DNA of 64,000 nucleotides from Jejuia sp047345485 (GTDB lineage: Bacteria > Bacteroidota > Bacteroidia > Flavobacteriales > Flavobacteriaceae): the NCBI RefSeq assembly GCF_047345485.1, contig NZ_JBLFEN010000004.1:1-64000 (forward strand). The letters are read 5' to 3'. The position numbers were made by a program, and so were the translations under genes. This document shows, piece by piece, positions 16,406-26,517 of this stretch. Within the stretch, counting starts at the first letter, position 1. Each line of letters begins with the position of its first letter. The notes under the pieces were generated by a model, which saw only the letters and a list, made by a program, of their open reading frames with translations, searched no databases and was not told the origin of the DNA.

Positions 16406-18358
16406 ATGACATTGAAGTATAACTCCTTAGTTTTTATATTATTTTTTTCTGTGTTTGCACTTGCCCAAACATCAAAAAAGCAGGTGCTATTTACTGTTGC
16501 TGATGATCCTGTTTATGTTTCAGAATTTTTAAGAGTTTACAATAAAAATTTAAATTTGGTTCAAGACGAGTCTCAAAAAGATGTTGATGAGTACTTAAAA
16601 TTATTTACCAACTATAAATTAAAACTCAACGAAGCTAAAGCTTTGGGTTTACACGAAAAAGCATCATACAAAAGAGAGTTAGATACATATAAAAAACAAT
16701 TAGCTAAAAATTATATAACTGATGCAAAAGTTACTGATGCACTAGTTAAAGAGGCTTATGCTAATATTTCTAATACTATTAAGGCTAATCATATCTTGGT
16801 GCGTGTTGTAGAAGGTGCTACACCACAAGATACTTTAAAAGCCTTTAACAAAATAAATGAATTGCGTGAACGGTCTATTAAGAATGGTTTTGAAAATGTT
16901 AGAAAAGAAGTACATAATGGCAAAACACTTTTTGGTGAAGAATTAGGTTGGTTTTCTGGTTTTAGAATGGTTTATAAGTTTGAGAAAGTGGCATTTAATA
17001 CTCCTGTTGGAGACATATCTCAACCATTTAGAACGCGTTTTGGCTATCATATAGTTAAGGTTTTTGATAAGCGTAAAGCTAGAGGTGAGCGTACGGTAAA
17101 ACACATTATGATAAAGACTAAACCAAAGGATACATTATCTGATGCTGAGACTAGAATAAGAGAAATATATAAAAAAATTGAACAAGGAGAAACTTTTGAA
17201 GATTTAGCAAAAGAATTTTCAGATGATACAAATTCCGCCCCAAGCGGCGGTTTATTAAAATCATTTTCTAGTGGGCAGTTAAGCGTACCAGAATTTGAAG
17301 AAGTAGCTTTTGCACTCGAAAATGAAGGGGATATGTCTAAACCTGTAAAAACTAATTTTGGGTGGCATATTATTAAATTAGTAAATAAAAAGCCAATAGG
17401 TTCTTTTGACGAATTAAAATCAGAATTAGAAGAAAAGGTAAGGCGTGATACGCGATCAAAATTAATAGATGACGCTTTAATTACTAAGCTTAAGGAAAAG
17501 TATAATATTACAAATCAAGATGTAGATTTAAAGTATTTTACATCTATTTTAAATGAAGATTTTTATCAGCGTACATGGAAATTGCCAGAGGGCTTTAAGA
17601 AAGAAACACAATTTTTAAAGATTGGTAATAAAATAGTAACAAATGAAGACTTTGGTAATTTTTTACTATCTCAACAAAAACGTACTAGAAGTAAAAAAGG
17701 GTTTGAAGAAATAATAAATACTGCTTACAATTCATTTTTAAGCTCTAACTTAAAAACCTATCAAGAAGAGAATTTAGAGTATGAAAATGAAGAATTTGCC
17801 CATGTTTTAGGAGAATATAGGGACGGATTATTATTGTTTGATTTAATGGAAACCACTATATGGCAATCTGCTAAAACAGATTCTGTAGCTATTAAAAATT
17901 TCTATAAAAATCATAAGCAAAACTATTTTTGGCCAATACGCATTAATGCAACGGTAGCCTCATCTTCAAATAAAAAAGTGATTAAAAAAGTAGCTAAATT
18001 GATGAGAGAAAAAATGGATATTGAAAATATTAAATCGTTGGTAAATACTAATGGCGAAGTTAATGTAATTTTCACTGTTGATACCATGGATGTAAATCAT
18101 CAAGCACTACCTAAAAATTTCGATATACAGCAAAAAGGAGTTTCTAAAGTGTATAAACACAATAATGGTTTTATTGTTGCAAATGTTATGGAAGTATTAC
18201 CAAAAACAGAAAAATCTTATGATGAGGTAAAAGGTTTGGTATTGAGTGATTATCAAACTCAAAAAGAAAATTTATGGCTCGAAGAACTTAGAGCAAAATA
18301 TAAAGTGATTATTAATGAAGATGTCTTGAAGAAAGTTAAAGAAGAAATTAAAGGTTAA
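16406..18358 (+). CDS. Periplasmic peptidyl-prolyl isomerase with two parvulin domains
   Basis: 650 residues. Signal peptide 1-20 (FALAQ), SurA-like N-terminal helices about 30-120, parvulin (PpiC) domain 1 about 125-222 (IKANHILVRV ... FGYHIVKV) and domain 2 about 230-335 (VKHIMIKTKP ... FGWHIIKL), then a long C-terminal region about 340-650 with no recognised domain. Acts as a chaperone/isomerase for outer-membrane proteins in the periplasm. First gene of an operon of three related proteins (2-bp gap to the next). Confidence 0.92.
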   Translation: MTLKYNSLVFILFFSVFALAQTSKKQVLFTVADDPVYVSEFLRVYNKNLNLVQDESQKDVDEYLKLFTNYKLKLNEAKALGLHEKASYKRELDTYKKQLAKNYITDAKVTDALVKEAYANISNTIKANHILVRVVEGATPQDTLKAFNKINELRERSIKNGFENVRKEVHNGKTLFGEELGWFSGFRMVYKFEKVAFNTPVGDISQPFRTRFGYHIVKVFDKRKARGERTVKHIMIKTKPKDTLSDAETRIREIYKKIEQGETFEDLAKEFSDDTNSAPSGGLLKSFSSGQLSVPEFEEVAFALENEGDMSKPVKTNFGWHIIKLVNKKPIGSFDELKSELEEKVRRDTRSKLIDDALITKLKEKYNITNQDVDLKYFTSILNEDFYQRTWKLPEGFKKETQFLKIGNKIVTNEDFGNFLLSQQKRTRSKKGFEEIINTAYNSFLSSNLKTYQEENLEYENEEFAHVLGEYRDGLLLFDLMETTIWQSAKTDSVAIKNFYKNHKQNYFWPIRINATVASSSNKKVIKKVAKLMREKMDIENIKSLVNTNGEVNVIFTVDTMDVNHQALPKNFDIQQKGVSKVYKHNNGFIVANVMEVLPKTEKSYDEVKGLVLSDYQTQKENLWLEELRAKYKVIINEDVLKKVKEEIKG

Positions 18359-18360
18359 CA

Positions 18361-19218
18361 GTGCGAATAAAATCCCTCTCAATACTATCAATTTTAATTG
18401 TTTGTGTAACATCTTGTAATTTTTATAAAGAAACAGATGAGCGTAAACCTATTGCAAGAGTTGGTGATAACTATCTATATCAGGATGATTTAGTGAGTGT
18501 ATTATCAGATGCAGTTTCAGGACAGGATAGTACATTAATTGTTCAAAATTTTATTAAAGAATGGGCTACAGAGCAGCTATTAGTCGATGGCGCTCAGATT
18601 AATTTAAGTGAAAAGAAACAAAAACATTTCAATAAACTTATAGACCAATATAAAAATGATCTTTTTAGTAAAGCTTATTTAGAGGCACTTGTTAAGCGTA
18701 ATTTAGATACAGCAGTAAGTAAAGCCGAGGCTGCTACTTATTATGAAGGAAATAAAGAAGCATTTAAATTAAATGAGGAGCTTATAAAATTTAGATACAT
18801 TCATGTTGATAAAAATATAATAGACCTAAAAGGCATTAAAAAACGCTTTCAAGAATTTAATAGCAGCGATAAAATAGCTCTAGATTCTATGGCTATACAA
18901 TTTAAATCTTACTCACTAAATGATTCCATTTGGGTTAAAATGAGTCAAGTTATTTCTAAAATACCAGGTGTTAATTCAGAAAATAAAAATCAACTGTTAA
19001 AAAAATCTAATTTTGTGCAACTCACAGACTCATTAGGAGTATATTTGATGCAAGTAAATCAGGTGTTGTTGCGTAATGATACTGCACCACTTGAGTATGT
19101 TAAGCCAATAATAAACCAAATAGTTATTAATAGGCGTAAGCTAGAACTTATTAAAAAATTAGAAAAAGATATTACAAAAGATGCGATTAAAAACAAGGAA
19201 TTTGAAATCTACAATTAA
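18361..19218 (+). CDS. SurA/PpiC-related lipoprotein lacking an intact parvulin core
   Basis: 285 residues from a GTG start 2 bp after the preceding stop. Lipobox IVCVTSCN at Cys19. The N-terminal helices resemble those of SurA/PpiC proteins (IARVGDNYLYQDDLVSVL, EWATEQLLVDGA), and residues about 120-215 occupy the parvulin position (EELIKFRYIHVDKN) but the isomerase end motif (GxHI) is not visible. Probably a chaperone-like member of the trio without isomerase activity. Its 3' end overlaps the next gene by 38 bp. Confidence 0.75.
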   Translation: MRIKSLSILSILIVCVTSCNFYKETDERKPIARVGDNYLYQDDLVSVLSDAVSGQDSTLIVQNFIKEWATEQLLVDGAQINLSEKKQKHFNKLIDQYKNDLFSKAYLEALVKRNLDTAVSKAEAATYYEGNKEAFKLNEELIKFRYIHVDKNIIDLKGIKKRFQEFNSSDKIALDSMAIQFKSYSLNDSIWVKMSQVISKIPGVNSENKNQLLKKSNFVQLTDSLGVYLMQVNQVLLRNDTAPLEYVKPIINQIVINRRKLELIKKLEKDITKDAIKNKEFEIYN

Positions 19219-20644
19219 TAAAAAGTTAATATTCCTATTAATGCTTGTAACTGTATTTTCGATACAAGCACAAGAAATTATAGAAGATACACCAAGTGTT
19301 GATGCAAATGCGGAACAGCAAAATAAAGACATAGATTCTACGGGTGCATTTAAGGCTATAAAAATTGATGCTGTAGAAGGTGTTGTGGGAGATTATATTG
19401 TTTTAAACTCTGATATTGATAAGGAATTTTTACAACTACAAGCATCAGGTGTAGACACCAAAGAAATAACACGATGTCAAATTTTCGGTAAGCTTTTAGA
19501 GAATAAATTATACGCACACCAAGCTATACAAGATAGTATCATAGTTTCTGATGCTGAAATAAGAAATAGTGTAGATTATCAAGTACAACAGTTTTTGCAA
19601 CAGGTAAATGGAGATATGGATCGTTTGTTAAGTCTCTACAATAAGGAAAATGAAGAAAGTTTGAGAGATGAAATGTATAAGGCGAATAAAGATATGATGT
19701 TGTCGCAACGCATGCAATCTAAAGTGATACAAGACATTGAAATAACACCAGAAGAAGTACGACAGTTTTTTAATAAAATACCTAAAGAAGAGCGCCCAAG
19801 TTTTGGTACAGAGTTAAAAGTATCCCAAATAGTAGTAGAGCCTAAAGTATCTTTAGAAGAAAAACAAAGAATATTAAACCAGCTAAAACAATTTAAAGCA
19901 GATGTTGAGGAAAACGGTGCAAGTTTTAGATCTAAGGTTATCCTGTATGGTCAAGATCCAGGTATAAAACAATCAGGATATAAATATACGTTGAATAGAA
20001 AAAAACCTAGAATGGTTAAAGAGTTTAGAGAAGCTGCATTTGCCTTACAAGAAGGCGAAGTGTCTGAACCTTTTGAATCAGATTTTGGATTCCATATCGT
20101 ATATTGTGAAAAAATCAGAGGTCAAGAATACGATGTTAGTCACGTGCTTTTAATCCCCAAAGTTTCAGATGATGCTGTTATAGAAGCAAAGGAAAAATTA
20201 GAAAAAGTAAGACAGCAAATTGTTAGTGGCGAAATTACTTTTGAGAATGCCGCTAAAGAAATCAGTGATGATGAGACTACAAAATTTGATGGTGGTAAAC
20301 TAATAAATCCAGAAACTCAAGATTATAATTTTGAATTAACGCGAATGGATCCTGAGTTTTACTCGCAAATTCAAGATTTAAAAGAAGGTGAAATAAGCGA
20401 GGTAGTAGGAGAAACAGATAGGTCTAATAAATTAAAGTTTAAGATTTTAACAGTATTTGATAGAACAGAAGACCACGATGCAGATTATGCGTCAGATTTT
20501 TTGAAAATTAAAGAACTAGCCTTAAACGAGAAAAAAATTAAAGCTATTGAGGATTGGCAAACTGAAAAAATTGATGCTACCTATATTAAGATAACTGGTA
20601 GTATGAGAGGTTGTGAATTTTCTAGTAATTGGTTAAAAAAATAA
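19181..20644 (+). CDS. SurA-like peptidyl-prolyl isomerase
   Basis: 487 residues. Signal peptide about 12-30 (LIFLLMLVTVFSIQAQ). SurA N-terminal domain about 55-190 (VEGVVGDYIVLNSDID), parvulin domain about 195-305 with PSFGTELKVSQIVVEP and FGFHIVYCEK, and a second, less complete one about 308-415. The start at 19181 gives a 38-bp overlap with the previous gene; the alternative start at 19241 would leave too short a signal peptide. Periplasmic chaperone for outer-membrane proteins. Confidence 0.92.
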   Translation: MRLKTRNLKSTINKKLIFLLMLVTVFSIQAQEIIEDTPSVDANAEQQNKDIDSTGAFKAIKIDAVEGVVGDYIVLNSDIDKEFLQLQASGVDTKEITRCQIFGKLLENKLYAHQAIQDSIIVSDAEIRNSVDYQVQQFLQQVNGDMDRLLSLYNKENEESLRDEMYKANKDMMLSQRMQSKVIQDIEITPEEVRQFFNKIPKEERPSFGTELKVSQIVVEPKVSLEEKQRILNQLKQFKADVEENGASFRSKVILYGQDPGIKQSGYKYTLNRKKPRMVKEFREAAFALQEGEVSEPFESDFGFHIVYCEKIRGQEYDVSHVLLIPKVSDDAVIEAKEKLEKVRQQIVSGEITFENAAKEISDDETTKFDGGKLINPETQDYNFELTRMDPEFYSQIQDLKEGEISEVVGETDRSNKLKFKILTVFDRTEDHDADYASDFLKIKELALNEKKIKAIEDWQTEKIDATYIKITGSMRGCEFSSNWLKK

Positions 20645-20650
20645 TAGCCT

Positions 20651-21604
20651 ATGTCTGATGTTGCTGCAGTACAACAATTTGTAAAAAAGTATAAGGATTT
20701 AAAACAAGAAGTAGCCAAAGTAATAGTAGGGCAGGATGATGTTGTAAATCAAATTTTAATTTCTGTTTTTTCTGGGGGGCATTCATTACTTGTTGGTGTA
20801 CCAGGCTTAGCAAAAACCTTGATGGTTAATACTATTGCAAAAGCATTAGGATTAGATTTTAAGCGTATTCAATTTACACCAGATTTAATGCCTAGTGATA
20901 TTTTAGGTAGTGAAATTTTAGACGAAGACCGTAACTTTAAGTTTATAAAAGGCCCAATATTTGCCAATATTATTTTAGCCGATGAAATAAATAGAACACC
21001 TCCTAAAACTCAAGCAGCTTTATTAGAAGCAATGCAAGAACGTGCAGTAACAGTTGCGGGACACCACTATAAATTAGATTTACCATATTTTGTATTAGCA
21101 ACACAAAACCCTATTGAGCAAGAAGGTACATATCCTTTACCCGAAGCTCAACTAGACCGTTTTATGTTTGCAATTAATTTAGAATACCCTTCTTTCGATG
21201 AAGAGGTTAAAGTAGTAAAAGCCACAACCACTGATGTTAAGGTTGAAGTGAATGCTTTATTCTCAACTGCTGAGATTATAGAATTTCAAAATGTTATTAG
21301 AAGAATACCTGTAGCTGATAATGTTATTGAATATGCAGTTTCTATGGTAGGGAAAACTAGACCAAATAGTACTTCGGCGCCAGATATTATAAAACAATAT
21401 ATAGATTGGGGAGCAGGCCCTAGAGCATCACAAAACCTAATTTTAGCGGCTAAAACACATGCTGTTATAAACGGTAAATTTTCTCCAGATAACGAAGATG
21501 TTCAAGCTGTGGCAACCAGTATATTGAGACATCGTATTATAAAAAACTATAAAGCTGAAGCTGAAGGTATATCAGAAAAGCAAATTATTAAGAGTTTATT
21601 CTAG
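20651..21604 (+). CDS. MoxR family AAA ATPase
   Basis: 317 residues. Walker A GVPGLAKT, Walker B IILADEINR, sensor-like ATQNPIEQEGTYPLPEAQLD: complete MoxR signature. Such ATPases remodel partner proteins, often VWA-domain or DUF58 proteins encoded alongside; neither follows here because the next gene converges. It is 6 bp after the SurA-like gene, so it belongs to the same operon. Cytoplasmic. Confidence 0.93.
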   Translation: MSDVAAVQQFVKKYKDLKQEVAKVIVGQDDVVNQILISVFSGGHSLLVGVPGLAKTLMVNTIAKALGLDFKRIQFTPDLMPSDILGSEILDEDRNFKFIKGPIFANIILADEINRTPPKTQAALLEAMQERAVTVAGHHYKLDLPYFVLATQNPIEQEGTYPLPEAQLDRFMFAINLEYPSFDEEVKVVKATTTDVKVEVNALFSTAEIIEFQNVIRRIPVADNVIEYAVSMVGKTRPNSTSAPDIIKQYIDWGAGPRASQNLILAAKTHAVINGKFSPDNEDVQAVATSILRHRIIKNYKAEAEGISEKQIIKSLF

Positions 21605-21615
21605 TGCAAACAAAA

Positions 21616-23298
21616 TCATTTTGTTTTAGAGGGTTTAGAAATAAATCCATCTTTTAAATTATTACCCCTTAGTTGCGGTGTGTAATAGTAATAATCTTTA
21701 ATATAGTCTACTTGTTGTTTGTTAACACACGGTAAATCACCATTGCCTGTTCCCCAAAAAAACACGTCTATATCTGGAGAATTATACTTAAAACCATCAA
21801 TATTTTCTTTAGAGAAAGTTGTTGCAGTTTTAGTGCTTTCTTCTGGAATTAAAATATTTTTAAACTTAAAGTTGCTCGTTAAAATTAAATATTTATTAGA
21901 AGTAAAATTCTTTAAGTTTAAAGGAACTAGGATAGGAATAGCACTTAAAACTAAAGACGTATAAATAAGTATAGTACCTATTCGTCTTGATTTAAATATT
22001 CTTATAAATATCTGAAGTGATATTATAATAATAAAGACTATAAAAAATCGGTATTGTGGTGAATTTAACCACGCTAGCGTAAATTGTAAAACGGCTAATA
22101 GGTAGATAAGAAGTAACGGTTTCTTTGCTTTACTTTTCAGAATAAAAAATGGAAAAATAATCAGTAATAATAAAAACAACTTATTAAATACCCCATCTAG
22201 TTTAGGTATTTGCAACCAATATTTCAATTTTTCAAAAAAACTAAACTGAGATACGTCACTATCATTCATACCAGATTGATAGGTTCCTGTTTTATATAGC
22301 TGTAATAGCTCAGGAGGTAATTTCCAGTCTATACTTAAAAGATCAAAAGCTGCAGTTGGGTAAAATAAATGTCCAGATATAATGAGGTTTTTAAGTAAAA
22401 ATAATCCTAAAACAGATGTAGAAAGTATGATATAGCGAGTAATATTCTCTTTTAAAATCTTAAAGTTTTTAATGAAAAGTATCAAAATTAAAAGCGCGAA
22501 TACTATCGTTGTTACTTTAACAAAACATAAAAAAAGCACACTACTGAATAGGATATTGAATTTAGAAGCAGACATATTATCACCATTTACAAGATATTCA
22601 TAAACAATGTAAGGTGCCATTAAAAAAATGATTAAATCCGGTGAAGGCGCATTAACAAACTGCATAAAAAATAAGCTGAATACTAGTATTAGGCCTATAA
22701 AAAAATCCTGTTTGTGTGATGCATTGCTAAGTTTTTCTACAAATAAAAATCCTAAAGTGATATAAATAAACCCGTTAATATCATTAAAAATATTTGCTAT
22801 AAACGGGAAGTTAAAACCAGCTTGTAACGTATGCCATGACGAATTTTGCCCTAAGAATAAATGCAAATTTGCTAACCCTTTTACATAACCAAATTCATTA
22901 ATCCATTTTATGGTTTGTATGTAATAAGATTCATTATCAATTAAATAGGGTTTTGTGGCGCTTTGTGTTAATACAATTATAAATAGTAAAACATATAATA
23001 CCTTAAGTTTTTTATTAAACGTTTTTAATGTATTGTATACATCAATAAAATATGTGATAATTTGTATTCTAAAAATAAAAGTAAGTACACAATTCAATAT
23101 TAAAATACTGATATAATATTCAATATTAATTCTAATAAAAAAAGCTGTTGTAGTAGTAATTAAGGTATATAGAAAAAGCCCTAAAACTTGATGAATAGAA
23201 AAATGACAGTCCTTTATATTTAGAAATTTTCTAAAAACAAACCCAAAATTAAGGCATGTTATCGTAATATAAATCCAGCTTAAAACTATAAAAAGCAT
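21616..23298 (-). CDS. Polytopic membrane protein, LIC_10190-like
   Basis: 560 residues with about 12 hydrophobic segments. Between membrane segments is the conserved-looking IDNESYYIQTIKWINEFGYV and FLGQNSSWHTLQAGFNFP, which resembles the LIC_10190 family, large membrane proteins related to glycosyltransferase-like (GT-C/PMT fold) enzymes. A sugar-transfer or envelope polysaccharide role is possible but unproven. Single gene converging with the MoxR gene (12 bp between stops). Confidence 0.65.
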   Translation of the reverse strand: MLFIVLSWIYITITCLNFGFVFRKFLNIKDCHFSIHQVLGLFLYTLITTTTAFFIRINIEYYISILILNCVLTFIFRIQIITYFIDVYNTLKTFNKKLKVLYVLLFIIVLTQSATKPYLIDNESYYIQTIKWINEFGYVKGLANLHLFLGQNSSWHTLQAGFNFPFIANIFNDINGFIYITLGFLFVEKLSNASHKQDFFIGLILVFSLFFMQFVNAPSPDLIIFLMAPYIVYEYLVNGDNMSASKFNILFSSVLFLCFVKVTTIVFALLILILFIKNFKILKENITRYIILSTSVLGLFLLKNLIISGHLFYPTAAFDLLSIDWKLPPELLQLYKTGTYQSGMNDSDVSQFSFFEKLKYWLQIPKLDGVFNKLFLLLLIIFPFFILKSKAKKPLLLIYLLAVLQFTLAWLNSPQYRFFIVFIIIISLQIFIRIFKSRRIGTILIYTSLVLSAIPILVPLNLKNFTSNKYLILTSNFKFKNILIPEESTKTATTFSKENIDGFKYNSPDIDVFFWGTGNGDLPCVNKQQVDYIKDYYYYTPQLRGNNLKDGFISKPSKTK

Positions 23299-23392
23299 TT
23301 TTATGTTTGGTTTGTTTCAAAGGTATCGATAAATCTTAAATTATTAATTTATTATAAATGTTCTCCTATTATTAAATAAAGAGCAATCATAT

Positions 23393-23423
23393 TACGTAAT
23401 TATGATACAATAGTAATTACGTA
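23393..23423. promoter_or_regulatory. Inverted repeat upstream of acnB, possible operator
   Basis: Perfect 10-bp arms TACGTAATTA (23393-23402) and TAATTACGTA (23414-23423), centres 21 bp apart, about 46 bp upstream of a -7-like box TAAATTTG (23469-23476) and 104 bp before the acnB start. No T-run follows, so an operator is more likely than a terminator. Confidence 0.4.
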
Positions 23424-23526
23424 TTATTACTTAGTTTTTATATGGTCTTTCCTTTTTCATCTATATATTAAATTTGTATTTTGCGTCGCTTTTTGAAGTA
23501 AAATTTAACATTGAAATCATCTTTTT

Positions 23527-26304
23527 ATGAACTATAACGATTACATCAAGGAAATCGAAGAAAGAAAAGCTCTTAGCTTGCACCCTAAGCCAATTGACGG
23601 AGCTGAATTATTAAGCGAAATTATTTCGCAAATTAAGGATTCAGATCATCCACATAGAGCAGATTCTTTAAACTTTTTTATCTATAATGTTTTACCTGGT
23701 ACCACAAGTGCTGCTGGTGTAAAAGCTGCTTTTTTAAAAGAGATTATTCTTGGAACATCTGTAGTTGAAGAAATTACGCCAACCTTTGCGTTTGAGCAAT
23801 TATCGCATATGAAAGGTGGTCCTTCTGTAGACGTGTTGTTAGATTTAGCTTTAGGTGATGATGCAACAATAGCAGCAGAAGCAGCAAAAGTATTGAAAAC
23901 ACAAGTGTTTTTATACGAAGCAGATACTGAAAAATTAGAAAATGCTTATAAAGCTGGTAACGCAATAGCTAAAGAATTATTAGAAAGCTATGCAAAAGCA
24001 GAATTCTTTACAAAACTTCCAGAGGTTGAAGAAGAGATTGAAATAGTTACCTACATTGCTGGAGTGGGCGATATATCTACAGATTTATTGTCTCCAGGTG
24101 CTGATGCACATTCCAGATCAGATCGTGAGCTACATGGGCAATGTATGTTTGAGCATAATAAAGACATGCAAAATGAATTATTAGCGTTAAAAGAACAACA
24201 TCCTAATAAACGTGTGATGTTAGTTGCCGAAAAAGGAACCATGGGTGTTGGGTCTTCAAGAATGTCTGGTGTAAACAACGTTGCATTATGGACGGGTATT
24301 TCATCTAGTCCCTACGTACCATTTATTAATATAGCGCCTGTAATTGCAGGTACTAACGGTATTGCTCCAATATTTTTAACAACTGTTGGTGTAACTGGTG
24401 GTATAGGTATAGATTTAAAAAATTGGGTAAAGCAAAAAGATGCAGATGGTAATACCATTGTTGATGCAGATGGCGAACCTATATTAAAAGAAGTGTACTC
24501 TGTAGCTACTGGCACAGTACTTACTATTAATACTAAAACGAAAAAATTATATAACGGCGATAAAGAATTAAAAGACATCTCTACTGCATTAACACCACAA
24601 AAAATGGAGTTTATTAAAGCAGGAGGGTCTTACGCAGTTGTTTTTGGTAAAAAACTACAAACTATTGCGTGTAAAATATTAGGTATAGAAATTCCACAAG
24701 TGTATGCGGCTTCTAAAGAAATTTCTATAGAAGGACAAGGATTGACGGCTGTAGAAAAAATATTCAATAAAAATGCTGTTGGCACTACACCAGGAAAAAC
24801 ATTACATGCGGGTTCTAATGTACGCGTTGAAGTAAATATTGTAGGTTCTCAAGATACTACAGGATTAATGACGTCTCAAGAGTTAGAAATGATGGCTGCA
24901 ACTATTATTTCGCCAATTGTAGATGCAGGTTACCAATCAGGTTGTCATACGGCGTCTGTTTGGGATGATAAATCTAAAGCAAATATTCCAAGGTTAATGA
25001 CTTTTATGAATGACTTTGGATTAATTACAGCACGTGATCCTGAAGGACAATACCACGCCATGACAGATGTTATCCACAAAGTGTTAAATGACATCACTGT
25101 TGATGATTGGGATATTATTATTGGTGGAGATTCTCACACACGTATGTCTAAAGGTGTTGCTTTTGGAGCAGATTCTGGTACAGTTGCTCTAGCATTAGCT
25201 ACAGGCGAAGCTACTATGCCAATTCCAGAATCGGTTAAAGTTACCTTTAAAGGAAATATGAAATCTTTTATGGATTTCCGAGATGTAGTTCACGCTACTC
25301 AAGAGCAAATGTTAAATCAATTTGGAGGAGATAATGTGTTCCAAGGAAGAATAATTGAGGTTCATATCGGGACATTAACCTCAGATCAAGCATTTACATT
25401 TACAGATTGGACTGCAGAAATGAAAGCGAAAGCATCTATATGTATTTCTGAAGAAGAAACACTAGTAGAATCCTTAGAAATTGCAAGAGATCGTATCCAA
25501 ATTATGATTGATAAAGGAATGGATAATGAAAAGCAAATGCTTAAAGGGTTGGTAGATAAAGCAAATACAAGAATTAAAGAGTTACAGTCAGGTTCTAAAC
25601 CAGCTTTAAAACCAGATGCAGATGCGAAGTATTTTGCTGAGGTTGTTGTAGATTTAGATGAGATTGCTGAACCTATGATTGCTGATCCTGATGTAAATAA
25701 CGAAGATGTTTCTAAGCGTTATACACACGATAATATCAGACCACTATCATATTATGGCGGTACTAAAAAGGTAGATTTAGGTTTCGTAGGGTCTTGTATG
25801 ATTCATAAAGGCGATATGCAAATTTTAGCGCAAATGTTAAAGAATATTGAAACGCAACATGGTAAGGTAGAATTTAAAGCACCATTAGTTGTAGCACCTC
25901 CAACCTATAATATTGTTGATGAGTTAAAAGCTGAAGGCGATTGGGATGTATTACAAAAATACTCAGGTTTTGAGTTTGATGATAGTGCACCAAAAGGATT
26001 AGCACGTACTAAGTATGAAAATTTATTATACTTAGAGCGTCCGGGTTGTAACCTTTGTATGGGTAACCAAGAAAAGGCAGAACCTGGAGACACCGTAATG
26101 GCAACTTCTACACGTTTATTCCAAGGACGGGTTGTTAAAGATACAGGTGAGAAAAAAGGAGAATCGTTATTATCTTCTACACCAGTAGTTGTTTTATCTA
26201 CTATTTTAGGAAGAACACCAACTATGGAAGAATACGAAAAAGCTGTTGAAGGTATTGTATTAACTAAATTAAAACCTTCTAAAAAGAAATTAGTAATGGC
26301 TTAA
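23527..26304 (+). CDS. acnB: Aconitate hydratase B (bifunctional aconitase / 2-methylisocitrate dehydratase)
   Basis: 925 residues, close to the usual length. N-terminal HEAT-like domain (1-160), swivelling domain (about 165-370), then the catalytic 4Fe-4S domains; two of the cluster cysteines are in RPGCNLCMGNQ and one in FVGSCMIHKG; GGDSHTRMSKGVAFG is a substrate motif. Converts citrate to isocitrate in the TCA cycle; AcnB can also act on 2-methylcitrate derivatives. Probable -7 box TAAATTTG at 23469-23476. Separated from the second aconitase by a terminator. Confidence 0.97.
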   Translation: MNYNDYIKEIEERKALSLHPKPIDGAELLSEIISQIKDSDHPHRADSLNFFIYNVLPGTTSAAGVKAAFLKEIILGTSVVEEITPTFAFEQLSHMKGGPSVDVLLDLALGDDATIAAEAAKVLKTQVFLYEADTEKLENAYKAGNAIAKELLESYAKAEFFTKLPEVEEEIEIVTYIAGVGDISTDLLSPGADAHSRSDRELHGQCMFEHNKDMQNELLALKEQHPNKRVMLVAEKGTMGVGSSRMSGVNNVALWTGISSSPYVPFINIAPVIAGTNGIAPIFLTTVGVTGGIGIDLKNWVKQKDADGNTIVDADGEPILKEVYSVATGTVLTINTKTKKLYNGDKELKDISTALTPQKMEFIKAGGSYAVVFGKKLQTIACKILGIEIPQVYAASKEISIEGQGLTAVEKIFNKNAVGTTPGKTLHAGSNVRVEVNIVGSQDTTGLMTSQELEMMAATIISPIVDAGYQSGCHTASVWDDKSKANIPRLMTFMNDFGLITARDPEGQYHAMTDVIHKVLNDITVDDWDIIIGGDSHTRMSKGVAFGADSGTVALALATGEATMPIPESVKVTFKGNMKSFMDFRDVVHATQEQMLNQFGGDNVFQGRIIEVHIGTLTSDQAFTFTDWTAEMKAKASICISEEETLVESLEIARDRIQIMIDKGMDNEKQMLKGLVDKANTRIKELQSGSKPALKPDADAKYFAEVVVDLDEIAEPMIADPDVNNEDVSKRYTHDNIRPLSYYGGTKKVDLGFVGSCMIHKGDMQILAQMLKNIETQHGKVEFKAPLVVAPPTYNIVDELKAEGDWDVLQKYSGFEFDDSAPKGLARTKYENLLYLERPGCNLCMGNQEKAEPGDTVMATSTRLFQGRVVKDTGEKKGESLLSSTPVVVLSTILGRTPTMEEYEKAVEGIVLTKLKPSKKKLVMA

Positions 26305-26330
26305 TTCTACATCAAATTATATTACAAAAG

Positions 26331-26360
26331 CCCGAGTTTTTTATCCTCGGGTTTTTTTTA
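26331..26360 (+). terminator. Intrinsic terminator after acnB
   Basis: CCCGAG / CTCGGG with a T-rich loop, followed by nine T. Confidence 0.85.
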
Positions 26361-26517
26361 TGGATTTAAAGTATCTGTTTTTAGTGTATTTTTATACCAA
26401 TATGTTTGTAACATAATATAATAAGAAACGTCTATGTATAAGGTTTTAAAAAGGTAGTCTAATTTCGTATCTTAGTACACAGAAAATAAGAGTAATAACA
26501 ACTAAAAATTTAAATCT

